Part shown: in pieces, positions 23,220-34,360 of the stretch | How the letters are laid out: each line of letters begins with the position of its first letter | Position numbering within the stretch: position 1 is the first letter of the stretch | From: Toxonevra muliebris | Lineage: Eukaryota; Arthropoda; Insecta; Diptera; Pallopteridae | Direction of reading: 5' to 3' | Assembly: GCA_963691655.1 (NCBI GenBank) | Contig: OY829326.1 | Coordinates: forward strand, 145,098,998 to 145,162,997 | Length of the DNA: 64,000 bases | The notes under the pieces: generated by a model | The model's database searches: none | Told to the model about the DNA's origin: nothing | What the model saw: only the letters and a program-made list of their open reading frames with translations | Translations under genes and position numbers: made by a program

Positions 23220-25028
23220 TGGATCCCAGTCAATGCCAGTTAATCGTGAGCATTTTTTTTTAGTTTTTACACTTTATAAAAACATTTAACGATGATTTTA
23301 ACTTATTTTCAGCGACTGCCATTTCGAATCTATTTTTTTTATTTTTTGCCAAAGTGTCATGCTTCTTCTTTCATTATTGGCAGTTCAGAATAGAATTTAG
23401 TGTAGCTAAACTGCTTGTTAAGTATACCTAACAGCTATAATTATACGTGTTATCTCTGCCTCTTTGTCGTTGCTTTCCCATACAATTATCTCTGCTAGTT
23501 ATACATAACTAGAAGCAAGTGGCGAATAAAACGCAGCAAATGTTTGCTTATGTTCATAGAATTTTATGATTATTATGATAGGAAATAGTGCAGGTTCATT
23601 TGTGATAGCATTAACATACATACATTCCACACAACCCACTTGAGCAATCTCTTGGTATTGTATGTATCTGGTATCTGGTGAGGTTTTGTAAGGAAATGGA
23701 TGTTTCTAGTTAGTCCAAAAGAGAAATAGTTACCGAGCATTCATAAAGGGTGATTTTTCGTTTGTATTGAATGGTTATGTGGAAAGTCCGGGTCGCCATT
23801 TTTTTAATATGATGTTATGTCCTATTCTTGATGTCTAGTTTCGAATACCCACAGCCTTGACGGACTGTGATATTGATCTATGAAATTCAATTAGTATTTA
23901 GCACTACGGAGATCTTATTGAGAAAACCCCAATTTACTTTAACATTCACTTGGGCAATGATTGGTTTTCCTAGCAATTGGATGGACTTCATTCTTATTTC
24001 TTGAAACTGAATACACTTTAATCGTTGTCATTCAGCACACGGTTTATTTTCATAAAAGTTTTTTTAGTTTGTAACCACAGTAGGAAACTATCAGTATATA
24101 GCTTGTAGCTATGGCATCATTTACTCATTTGAAACAAAAAAAAATGACACGGATCATTATTCCCGACCTCTCAGTTTCTAATATAGAAACAAAGAAACCA
24201 TTCAATTAAAAATTTTATTACTTTTAATCCAAATTACTTTAACAAAATAGGGTTGCTAAATTTTTACCAGAGGGATACAAAATTTTTCTCTTCTCGCCTG
24301 TCTGCCTCGTGTTTCTTCAATGGACTAAAAAAAAATTTTGCTCTCCTCATTTTATTATAATTTGAGATTTCCCAAGTGGGTCGTGAAATAATCTGCAAAG
24401 AGGTCAAATTCAGCTTATCAACGCTTTAGTTTTACATATTCAACGAAAAGTATGTTCCACAAATTCTTCATTTAGTTTGGATCAGTGCCAAAGCTGAGGT
24501 AGAGTGGGTCTAGAGCTAATTATGCGCATTATTCTGTTTAAAAATTAAATTCGTGACAAAATTTCCATCCAAAACTGGGAGAAATTTGACTGAGGGACGC
24601 CCTGCTGCCATGGTTGGAAATGCTACTCACCATAACTTTATTTTTCTGTTATTTTCACAAGCAAAATTTTTATATTTTACTTAGAAAAAAATCTTATCAA
24701 ATGCCGCTCCTCGAAATCACGTCCGCCAAATTGCCACCGCCTTAGGCGTCTACCTAGTTCACCTATATTTATATTTATACATTAATGAACACCAGTGATT
24801 ATTGACCAGCCACAAAGCCTTCGAGTACTACTTCATCTGAAACAATATCTCAAAAGAGAGAATATCATCATGAGATTGAAAATGAAGGCAAACTAAATGA
24901 TTCTGTAATAGAAGTAAATCAGGACTGTGATACCATGTTGTGATACGATTTTTTTACTTCTAGAGATAGATCACTGATGAGGAATCGTGATGGATTCTTA
25001 AACGGCTGTATGATTTGCCTGCATTATA
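23220..25028. other. Unassigned non-coding DNA
   Basis: No transposon ends or exons can be supported. A 45-codon frame at about 24807-24943 is rich in E, S and N and free of long hydrophobic runs, but has no recognisable domain and no clear splice sites. The left part continues the AT-rich background. Confidence 0.4.
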
Positions 25029-25137
25029 TACTGTGACTCACAAAACTGATCCCATAAAGGGGCATTCTTGGAACATGAAAAATGGCCAAATATCGCATCA
25101 AATTAAAAAATAATTAGGTAGTTAAGTTTCTACTTAG

Positions 25138-25382
25138 ACAACCTCGATAGTCTAATGGATAGTGCATTAGACTTTCATTCAGAAGGTGGCGGGCTCGACT
25201 CCCGTCTTGGTCTGGTGGTTAATTCTCATAAACTTCTTATATTCACTATCGATATGAAGTGGATGAGAATTATAAGAATGTGTACAAGTACACACCTTGG
25301 TTGGTAATGGCAAAACCACCGAGCTGATAAAAAATTGCCACACAGCCTTTCGAAATCGACGTTAAACTATAGGTCCTACCAT
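25138..25382 (+). mobile_element. tRNA-derived SINE, family 2 (different head, family 1 tail)
   Basis: The head has a good A box (GATAGTCTAATGG) and B box (GGGCTCGACTCCC) but differs clearly from the family 1 head. Its tail reads GGTAATGGCAAAACCACCGA, then AAAAAATTGCC, GAAATCGACG and AAACTATAGGTCC. These are the same segments in the same order as the family 1 tail (GGCAATGGCAAACCTCC, AAAAAATGCC, GCCGTTCGGATT, AAACTGTAGGTCC). So two unlike tRNA-type heads share one tail. It lies inside the Tc1-like shell. Confidence 0.7.
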
Positions 25383-25585
25383 CGCCACTGTGGTCTAGTG
25401 GCAAAGTGCCAGACTCTTGTCTCTGGAGACCCAAGTTCGATTCTCGGCTTTGGTATGATCCTTATCTATTTTTCTTTATCTCTTCCTTTCTTTCTTTCTT
25501 GGGGCTTTGGTACAATAGATCTTGTAGGTCGCAGTGCCTGACTTTCGAGTCGTCCTTCCTTCAAATAATAATAATAATAAGTGTC
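25383..25585 (+). mobile_element. tRNA-derived SINE, family 3, abutting family 2
   Basis: A third tRNA-like head starts directly after the family 2 tail: A box GTGGTCTAGTGG and B box AAGTTCGATTCTC. A short body with TC-rich runs follows (CTTTCTTTCTTTCTTGGGG), ending in an (ATA)n run at about 25566-25582 like a LINE-primed tail. The tight abutment could mean a composite (dimeric) SINE or insertion at the tail of the earlier one. The acceptor stem does not pair well, so it is not a functional tRNA. Confidence 0.6.
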
Positions 25586-25680
25586 TACTCATGCCGACGA
25601 GTTAGCCAAATAGGGCTCGAAGCTTACAGATATATCACCTTCCTGCACCATTGGTGTCGCTCTTACGTCTATTAAATTTT
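25586..25680 (+). pseudogene. LINE RNase H fragment, twin of the inverted copy at 26.5 kb
   Basis: The frame reads ADELAK, stop, GSKLTDISPSCTIGVALTSIK. This is the end of an RNase H domain (NADELA) and its continuation. The copy at 26045-26860 has NADELAK, stop, GSQLADISPSYTIGVPLTSFK, with the same TAG at the same codon. It sits directly after the (ATA)n tail of a SINE. It is too short to classify alone; the twin places it in an RNase H-bearing LINE. Confidence 0.7.
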
Positions 25681-26044
25681 TGAAATTACATAATATCTTC
25701 ACGTTCCAAAATGTTCCGAAAATTTGACCATAAATTAAGATTTTTTAAAATTTTTTGCCAAACATTTTTTCAAATACCACAGCCTTGTTGTTAGTATTTA
25801 CAAATATAAACATAACACAAAAATAATTTTCTAAAACGAATATTTTTTTTTGGTGTAGCAAGATCGGTATGAGTAGAAACTTTACTAAGCTGTTACTTTT
25901 TAATTTGATGACATATTTGGTTATTTTTCATAACACAAAAATGTCCCTTTATGTGATCTGTTTTGTGAGTCGTATATATTATAGTCACTTTGACACTTGA
26001 TCACTTTCGCAAAAGCGATGGCCATTAAGCCCGTTAAAGGTTAG

Positions 26045-26860
26045 GTTAGGTTGAAGTGGCAGCCTTCTACTTGAAAGCACACTTAAGCACATAATTAGGC
26101 TCATTGTGATACCACAGTACGGCGCGACTCCCCCAATTACGGAATGGAGAACCATGAGGATTCCATAATGAATCTGGCTATGTCCTTAATATTTATGGAT
26201 GATAGCTCGGATAGACTAATGAAGAAAAGTGGACTCAGGAGTTTTAGTCTCCTCCTGGGAGGACTGTTTCTTTCTCCTCCTCAGAGACGCAGCCCCGACA
26301 GAAGTCATTGAATGGCAGTCCTAGTCTTGCAGCATGTCTCCCCATTATGCAGTGTCCTATGAGTACCGAAGTCGTAAAACTGATGGAGTTTCTGCTAAGA
26401 TTGAGTAGCTGTCTAGTCCGTCTATTGTCCATAGTGGTTCATGTTAGCCTGGTAATACCACGGGTATGCTCCGCCACCCATGATTTTTTTGCTTCCTCAA
26501 GGTAATTTTGCTTAATAGCTAATTTAAAAGACGTAAGAGGGACACCAATGGTGTAGGAAGGTGATATATCTGCAAGCTGCGAGCCCTATTTTGCTAACTC
26601 ATCGGCATTGCAGTTACCTGAAATATCCATATGTCCAGGTACACAATAAAGGTGGACTTGCGAGTGACTCAAAAAAAGGTGAGTGAAGATCGGCAGTCAA
26701 GAACAAGCTTTGATGTAGTGAAAAAACCGGCAAGGGGCTTGATTGCTGCTTGGCTGTCCGTGTAGATGCGAATATTTGTATCGAATGATTCGTTGCGCTG
26801 ATAAACGGCACTCTAAAGAGATTTTTAAAGTGAAGCTTCTTTAGCGGGGTTGTGAATTGA
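26045..26860 (-). pseudogene. RNase H-bearing LINE 3' relic (I superfamily type)
   Basis: On the minus strand, in order: YTDSQAAIKPLAG (RNase H, with the active-site Asp), SKLVLDCRSSL, VPGHMDISGNCNADELAK (the last RNase H motif), then NRRTRQLLNLSRNS, VLIGHCIMGRHAARLGLP and NDFCRGCVSEEEKETV (the Cys-rich tail). In another frame follow LSELSSINIKDIARFIMESS and WFSIP with stop, the usual end of such ORFs. A short 3' UTR ends in CCTAACCTAACCT near 26041-26049. At least two frameshifts and a TAG after NADELAK show it is inactive. The RT is missing, so the copy is 5'-truncated. Confidence 0.85.
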
Positions 26861-27329
26861 AAATTTTGCTATGAAAATCGCGAAGTTATGCAGTTGTTAG
26901 TATTTTAACGAACGAGAACATATGGCGATCGGATACTTACAATCAAGCAGAGAATCGACTTTTTGCAATTTTATCTCATGTGTTTTAGTGAGAGAGCCAA
27001 AGTCTCTGCTTCATTGAATATTGCGGAGCGGACTTTTTCTCTCATGTGTTATGTACGTGTACTACGTCGTATTTGTGCCGATAAGTGCAGAGAGTATTAA
27101 CAGGAAAAACAACACAAAATAGGAAAAAAAAGAGTGAAAAAGCATCAACAGAATGTGTTAATGAAAAATGCGGAAAACCCCTGGGTGTGGCGGAAACTAA
27201 TATAAAATACGTAAAGATGTTTCACTTTTTAATGTGTAGCGGCTGTAGGTTTTAGTAATTTTTTTAACTTTAGGGCACCACTAGTTAGTTGTGTTTAAGG
27301 TATCATAAGCGCTTAACTTAGCTCGTAAT
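26861..27329. other. Unassigned DNA between LINE and SINE
   Basis: No feature can be supported. It is less AT-rich than average, with repeated TCTCATGTGTT (26971 and 27038) spaced by about 70 bases. Confidence 0.35.
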
Positions 27330-27572
27330 GCCTCCACAATAGCCGTTGGAAAGACTAGATCAAGGTTTTCGCAGCCTTTCAAGTTGTCTGAGCATTATTT
27401 ATACACTAATGAAAGAGAACTACGATTTTATGCCGCATCCGAACGACGGAGGTTTGCCATTGCTAGCCAAGAGGTGCTGCCATGTAAAAAAAATTTTATT
27501 TTTTATTTTTGACCGTACTGAGCATTGAACCCGGGCACCCAGCACATTAACCACTAGATTATGGCGACCACT
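27330..27572 (-). mobile_element. tRNA-derived SINE, family 1 (copy 3)
   Basis: The tRNA-like head (reverse complement of GCATTGAACCCGGGCACC and TTAACCACTAGATTATGGCG) is followed by GGCAGCACCTCTTGGCTAGC, then AATGGCAAACCTCC, then GTCGTTCGGATGC and the tail ending TTTCATTAGTGTATAAAT. About 35 bases between CAAACCTCC and CGTTCGGAT that are present in copy 1 are missing. A segment of the head between the A and B boxes is also deleted. Confidence 0.75.
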
Positions 27573-30500
27573 ACTAAGAAGACCTATCTATAGTAATTGA
27601 AGACGAAATTCGAAAGGGAAAATTGCGGTTGAAAGGTCATATAATGAGGAAATCAAATAATAACTTTGCAAAAACAGACATTCGAATAGCATTCCCAAGA
27701 CTGATGTAAAATTGGAAGATGAATATTTTCATATGAATTGAGAAAGGAAATGGAGTAGAAATAAGAACACAAAGTTAATGTTCAGTGTAAAAGTATAAAA
27801 TATCACGGAGAGTGACTTTAGTTTATTGGTACTTTTGTAAGCAAGGGATGCTCAAGAACTAACTTTAGACTTTCTCAAACAATGGGAGATTATACCGTAT
27901 GGCAACTGGTATAATCTCATGGGTTTAGATAATCTATTACAATCTATTGGTATATAAAGAGAAAATAAATAGATAATTCATTGTAAGATAAATACCAGAG
28001 TGGTACTTCAGAGGAAATTCAATACAAACTAATGCCAGATTGGTATTTTATGAAACTTCAATAATTCATTTACTTATAACTAATAATTCCGTCGGGAGAC
28101 GACGGAAGCAGTGGTGGTGACGTCAACTAATGCCGAGAGCACTTACTCAAACTCAATAAGGAGTCCTCAACAGAAGACTAGCAGCGACTTCGAATGGAAC
28201 AGCATTGGCAGAAGCATGGCAAATCCTGGCAAATAGCTTAATACTTAGTAGCTAACAAACGGTATTTGTCGTCGCTACACAATGGATTGAAGAGCACCAA
28301 GATGAAGAAGAAATCTATTAATTTTTATTCACTTTTATTGAAATGTGTAAATGATCTGGCTATTAAGGACCTAAACGGCATAATGTAAAGTTCATTTTCC
28401 TTCGAATCAATCTGGTCTACAATGTCAATCAGATTTCACAGAATTCCCACAATATTCTGGAACATAACTCAATTGTATAGACGAGACAAGCTAAAAAACA
28501 TCCAAGATTTAAATATGATTAAGCGTAAATTCAAATGTTTGTATGTATGTAACACATCAACTAGCAGACACCCCCTAATATACCCATAGACTGAGTCTAA
28601 CTTTAGAAATGACCTTGAAATTTCACATACTTTATTGTGTACTTTTTTTTCGCAACATATGCTCTGCTTATTTAGCGTAATTTTTACGCTCACTTTTACT
28701 CACACTCTCCCCCTACACTCATTTTGTATATATTATACTTTTGTTGTTCTACTGCCACATAAAAATTATATACACGCATACATACATACATACTTACTAT
28801 ATATATGTATGTTTGTGTGTTGCTGTTGCTCACTTCCATTTTTGCAAATCCTTATTTAAGCAGAGGGTTATTGTTATTGCTGCTGTTGTTGTGTTGTTGT
28901 GGCGAGTACTCTTCATGCTGTTATTGCTGTTGTTGTTGTTGCTGTTATTGTTGTACTGCATTATTTTGCGCGTCAACATTATCAACGCAATTAGAAAGAA
29001 ACTTCATCATTCTCATCATTCTGTACTCTATTCAACTTTTCTCTAACCCTCTCCACTCTCACTCTCACTTACAACACAACAACAATTATTCAAACAACAC
29101 AAAACGTTGTAATTGTTGTTTTTTACTCGTTGCTCAGTATGAAAGTGGGTGGAAGTGTTGAGTGTAAAGGTTCGGGTGAAAAGTGCGAATTTGTGCGAAA
29201 ATTTACAAAATACGCGGTCGGTCAGACAACGTCATTTGTCATTTTATTTGGCGACTTGCGCGCCATTATGCCAAAAAACAAAACAAAAAAAGTAGCTCAA
29301 ATAATAAGCTCGCTCGCGAGTCTCTGCACAATAAACGCGTCTATATGTACGAGTTAAAAACAAAAAAACCAAAAGCAATTGCTTTGACTCTCTCTTCTCG
29401 GCACTGGATAAACAAATAAACAAGACACAAAACATGCGTTTAACTTCAGATTTTCGTCAGCCATCAACAGTAGCGACAAACATAGAGTGCAATGGCAACA
29501 GTAACAGCAACAACAACAACTGCAACTCATATTAGAGTCGCGACATATTCAAATATTTGTCTGTGAGCCTGTATATCCTGTCCGTCTAAATGCCAGCCAG
29601 CCTGCCTGTTTGCCTGCCTGCCTGCCATCCATACATCCGTCCGTTCGTCTTCGTTTTCGCTTATCCTTTCACCAGTTTCAGTTTCAGTTCAGTTTTGCAT
29701 GGGTATGTGTGTGTTTGTGTGTTTGTGTGTTTGTGTGTGTGTGGCATATTCGCGAGTTCAGTCCAGCACAGAAACCGTAGGGGGACCACCTGTCATGTTC
29801 AGCAACGGGTAATAATTGTGTCGGTTTTTGTTGTTTCTGTTATTGTTGGTGCTTGTGTTGTTGTTGCTGCTGCTGTTGTTGACTTTGCTGCTATTTTCGT
29901 CGCGTCTGTACATTCACATGCGCCTGTTGTGACCTTTAATGCAACCAGCCAGTCAGCCAACCAGCCAGCCAGCCACCTTCTTGTACGCGTACACATGTTG
30001 AGTACTGTATGCATGTGCCGCATGTTTAGAGTTTGGGTACTCAAATCGTTTTTAGGCTTACTCTGAGTTTTTGTGGGTGGATGTTCTGCAATATTTTTGT
30101 TTTGTTTTTTTTTTTCTTTTTTAGTTTGTCACATGTGTTGACTGTTGTCGCCATCGCGAAAAGAGGATATCAATTGCAGAACATTAGCGGCTTTGGTGGT
30201 CGATTATTTTTGGGAATGAATTTGATTGGAGATGCGCCACGACATGCCGCATGTGTTGTTTGCAAAAGTCATTTGCGGTAATTGAAGAGAAACTATGTAC
30301 GTTCGCGGTTGTCAGGCAAATTTTGGAAACAAATTAAACGAATACATGGAAGATGACTAAAATTTTCCTGAGACGAAATTATTTACTAATTTAATATCGA
30401 TTAATGTTTTGAATTTTTGAATCAAATGTGGAAATTGGGATGGAATGGTTTTTGCTTATGAAAAATGTTGTAGCTACTTGGATATTCCGTTTTTCCAATC

Positions 30501-30689
30501 TTCAGGAACTGAAATTACTATTTTCAGATGATTTTCCGATGGTTTGCAAAACTTTATGTTCACAGAGCATCCATTATTTCAGTACGATTCTATATTCTAG
30601 TAGTCTTTTTACGAAGTTAAATATTATGCTATGCTCAACTGATTTCGACTATGAATGACTCGATACTACCACTGTGTGAGAAAAATTTC
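27573..30689. other. Microsatellite-rich non-coding DNA
   Basis: No confident gene. A small stem GAGATTATACC...GGTATAATCTC lies near 27886-27918. Simple repeats include (GTT/GCT)n near 28868-28950, (CCTG)n near 29600-29625, (TG/TTTG)n near 29705-29740 and (CAGC)n near 29945-29973. A 158-codon frame at 29590-30066 is driven by these repeats. The 28080-28300 block has higher GC but no recognisable protein. Confidence 0.5.
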
Positions 30690-31640
30690 AGCTTTTCATC
30701 TTGCATTTAAATTTATTTTCGATCTGGTTTTATATCTAAACTTTTGACCGATTTTTCGCCTCAACTTTGGTTTGTTTTTCTTATTAGTATCGGTCTGGTT
30801 TTTGATTCTTTGGTCTGAGTTTTATCCTGAATTTTAGTTTTAATTTTGTTTGCATTTGGTTTGAGTTTCGTTCTGAATTATTGTGTAATTTTTTTTTTTT
30901 ATTTGCGGTATAAATTTTTGTTTAATTTTCCATCTCAATATTTCTGCATTTTCACCTAAATTTCGGACCGATTTTTAGTCCAAAGTTTGGTCTGAATTTG
31001 GTTCGATTTCGGTCTGAGTTTTGTTCTGAGTTTTGGTCTGAGTTTTGGTCTGAATTTCGGTATGATTTTGAATCTGCTTTTGCTTTGAGTTTTTGTCTGA
31101 ATTATGGCGTGGTTTTTGTTTGATTTTTAACTTAACTTTCGGTTTGATTTTTGATCTAAATTCACCTTGCATTTTGGCTTCGAATTTCAGTCTAGGTTTT
31201 TTTTTTGGTCTGAATTTCGATTTAATTTCGATCTGAATTTTTTTTTACATTTTGGTCTGAATTTCGATCTGTTTTTTAGTCTGAATAACGGTCAAATGAG
31301 CTGAACCTTGAGGCTCAATTATGCATAAGTAACGCAACGTAGCGTAACGGAACGTAAAAATCTATCGAAGATAGAACTTTACTTTGCGTTACGATTTCGG
31401 TAATCACTTATATGTACTGCCTATATTACAAATATTTAAGTGACGGTTGGCAACGTTACGTTCCTTTCTGTTACTTATGCATAATTAAGCCTTTAGTATT
31501 ATCGCTTGTGTAATTTTTATTCCCAATGAATCCTGGTATTGGGCTTGATTTTTGGTTGGCTTTTGATCTAAAATTTTTTCCCTCTTATTTTTCTAAATTT
31601 TTGTTTGAGTTTCGGTCCTACTTTTCATCAGACACATAGA
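30690..31640. repeat. GGTCTGAATTTT tandem array (copy 2), interrupted by a MITE
   Basis: The same short unit as in copy 1 recurs, best preserved near 31005-31065, where exact 12-base units GGTCTGAGTTTT follow one another. On the minus strand this part is open and encodes repeated Lys-Thr-Gln-Thr, a consequence of the 12-base period. A 180-bp MITE interrupts the array at 31312, after which T/G-rich degenerate units resume to about 31640. Confidence 0.75.
31312..31491. mobile_element. 180-bp MITE with long terminal inverted repeats
   Basis: The left end GGCTCAATTATGCATAAGTA and the right end (reverse complement GGCTTAATTATGCATAAGTA) match at 19 of 20 positions. Similarity continues through further ACGTTACG-type sequence for about 40 bases. 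The flanks (TTG on the left, TTTAG on the right) give no clean target duplication; a decayed 3-bp TTA is possible. It has no coding capacity and lies within the GGTCTGAATTTT array. Confidence 0.8.
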
Positions 31641-33892
31641 GGAAATGTTTTTTTTCTTCCCTAATTTACCAGGAGATTTTTACCATAGAAACAAACCCCC
31701 ATGTATAGCATATATTGAGTCTGACATCCTTGTCCTCATTATAAAAATGATGGCCTGTTCAGCCTGAAATGCCTTCTGAGTTATTGTGAGTAGAAACCTA
31801 TAGCGAATTCACAATTAATTCTAAAGTTCATCCTTACCCGTTTTTGTTGGGGGGTGGGGGGGGGGGGGGGTTTTGGGGGGAAGGATAGCAACATTCTTCC
31901 AAACATTCAATGTTTGGGTTAGGTAATATGTTTTGTGATTGAAACTTGCGGCTTGATTTGATTGTGCTCATAGGTTTTGAACGCTTTATACCCTATGCCC
32001 CTGAATCCCTTTACTCGAATTGTGAAAATAAATTCCAAAAATTTCTAATGATATAAAATAGAACAAAGGAACACTCTAATGCTTCTCTGACATAAAACAA
32101 TTTTTTTTTTGGGTCAAGAGCTCGGAAATTTTAGCCGCTTAGCGGTGACACATATGTAGAATCTTCACTTTCAGGCATATATTTGTCTGATTTCATAACC
32201 ACGCGTATAAAAATCGTTCAGTAATAGTAGCCTCGTTTTTAGAGACTATAAGTATAGTAGAATACTTGTGGAAGATGTGCTCTATATGAACTAAAAAAGT
32301 TTTACATTTTCTTCGAGAAAACCTTCTGTAAGTTCCAATTCAGAATTAAAAAAAAAAAACATCCAGCTATCAAAAATTTAACAAATAATTGAAGTTTAAA
32401 ATAAGCAAAAATTTAAATTAAAAAATTAAATAAAAATTAATAATTAATTTTAAGATTTTTTGTAATGAAAACCAAAACCTTTTTCATATTTCGGTTTACT
32501 AAATATTTAACAGTACTTATCAAATTCGACTTTCATCAAAACCTTGAATAAAGTTCAACCTCGTTTAAAAATTTCTATCATGCTCATGCATTTTCTTTTT
32601 CTCTTCTTCCAAACATTTGTCCTTAAATTTCTTACTATACTTACTTGCACATATTCTTTCTACTCAATTCTTCATTATACTCGAATGTAAACCTTCATGA
32701 AAAACTCACCACCCTATTCCTCCTATAAAAGTTCACCATGAGCTTTCACTGCGGCTATTAAGGGAAAATGCTTTCGAAAAACATGAGTAATTTTTTTCGC
32801 ATTTCCAGTCAAGAGAAAATAAGGAGAAATGAAATAAATGAGTGCAAAATACACAAACAGAAATTTGCATGAGCGCAAATATGAATTCAGTTTGAGTGGA
32901 AACAAATTTTTGAGAATAATGTAAAGAAAATAAAGAGAAATTTTTGCTGAGAAAAGGAAAATTATTGTATAGCATCGGAAAATGAGTTCACTTTGTTGCT
33001 TTTCTTACAATGAAGAGAACAAATTTCATTTTCAATTCATTCAAATTTTGTGAGGCTATGAAGATGACTAGCTGGTAGATAAAGTTATGGTCCTGAAGGA
33101 TTTACAAATTGTATAAAAGCATATGTTTAAGATAGCTAGGGATATCGAGTTTTTAGGTTTTGAATTTAATTTTGTTTGTTAAATTAACTTAAAAAGAAGG
33201 TGATGTTTATCGACTTTAAAAAATGTATAAACCTTTGAAGAAGACGACAAAAGAAAATCTTTAAAATGAAGCCTATATATGTTAACCGAGACTAGAAGCA
33301 GAGGAACCATTTTAAATGCAGAACCAAAAAGTGCACAGGATGATCCATTTTGAAGTAAAGATATAAGTTGTTATTGTGTCATTCCCATAGGAAATCTCCC
33401 ATATGATTGGCAAAGCGATAGCATTATAGTCTATAACAAGAGACTAATAAATGTTATTTAAAAATTGTTCGAACCATCCTAGCTTTCGAACCATTTAAAA
33501 TCCAAAGTTACTCAATGAAATATTTCCAGTGCTCAATATTAGACTGTGGAAAAATGTTGGACAGAGCTAATTTTTTTACCGTAATATATGCGGTGACAAG
33601 ACAGGCAACACAAAACAAACCACCAGGCATCGTTTAGAGCTCAGTAAATGCCAACTAGACACTAGAGTCACTCGATTATGCAGATGGTATATGTTAGCTG
33701 TCACAGAAACTCTCAACCATACAACAAAAATAAATACGGTATCAAGTTCAAATCTACAATCTACGAACAACCACTGCAGCTGGAAAGTATGATTAAAAGT
33801 GGTACTGAAAGCGACATTAAAACGAGAGTAAATCAAAGAGTCAAGCTGAAGAAGATCTGGCACTCATTATTTTATAGTCTTATAATCAAGAT
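31641..33892. other. Unassigned AT-rich DNA with one long G tract
   Basis: No gene or transposon is recognised. The tract at 31849-31882 is described separately. AT-rich low-complexity sequence fills 32340-32460. A plus-strand frame at 33678-34034 runs into the MITE to the right and shows no domain. Confidence 0.45.
31849..31882 (+). repeat. G-rich tract with quadruplex potential
   Basis: The tract is six G, a T, sixteen G, four T, six G, then AAGG, in an otherwise AT-rich window. At least four runs of three or more G can be drawn from it, so a G-quadruplex is possible on the plus strand. Such a homopolymer is also a place where assembly length may be unreliable. Confidence 0.8.
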
Positions 33893-34162
33893 ACATATCG
33901 CTACCTCTATTCTTCAACCACGTATCTCCATTTTTGACGAAATTGAGTTTGTTTGCTTACATTGTGTAAGATCATCTGAAAATCCAGATAGTAAAAAGTT
34001 CTTAACAAATTTTTATGAAAAAACAAATATTTAGAACCAGCTCTTCAACCTCATATCATCACTTCAACACTGAAGTTTATTGTTAAACCTTTACTTCTTT
34101 TTGTATTCTGCAAAATCGTACTTTTGGAGATACGTGGTTGAAGAATAGAGGTATCGATATGT
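33893..34162. mobile_element. 270-bp MITE with 38-bp inverted repeats
   Basis: The left arm (33893-33930, starting ACATATCGCTACCTCTATTC) and the right arm (34125-34162) are inverted copies that differ at a single position over 38 bases. No target duplication is obvious, so the superfamily is unknown. The interior is AT-rich and non-coding. Confidence 0.75.
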
Positions 34163-34360
34163 GACTATTTTAACTAAAATTTAAAATATTTTTTTTTATA
34201 TTTTTATAAACTTTTATAAACTTGTTAAATTTAAATCTTAACGAATTTTCTGAATTTAACCGGATAATTTTCTAAAATAAAACTTTAATATCTATACATT
34301 TATTAGTATAACTACAATTTTATTCTAGAAGATCCAGAAGTGCTACGATATCACATTATA

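Larger units (their letters stand above)
25031..25972. mobile_element. Tc1-like element shell (long TIRs) filled by other insertions
   Basis: CTGTGACTCACAAAACTGAT followed by CCCATAAAGG (25031-25060) is matched in inverted form at 25943-25972, where the reverse complement reads CGACTCACAAAACAGATCAC then ATAAAGGG. Similarity continues inward for about 80 bases (GAAAAATGGCCAAATAT / GAAAAATAACCAAATAT). TA lies outside both ends. Long TIRs beginning near GACTCACAAAA are typical of Tc1-like elements. No transposase remains. The interior is occupied by two SINEs and a LINE fragment that must have arrived later. Confidence 0.75.

Noticed and set aside
25138..25215. Functional tRNA gene
   Set aside because: A and B boxes are present but acceptor and anticodon stems pair poorly, and the sequence continues into a SINE tail.
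25383..25455. Functional tRNA gene (second head)
   Set aside because: The acceptor stem does not close, and the sequence abuts another SINE and ends in (ATA)n.
29590..30066. 158-codon plus-strand frame
   Set aside because: It spans CCTG, TGTTTG, GTT and CAGC simple repeats and its peptide is Val/Ala/Cys-rich accordingly. An antisense frame is open over the same repeats, and no domain is seen.
34125..34162. Inverted copy of an exon
   Set aside because: It is the right arm of a MITE; both arms are non-coding and symmetric.
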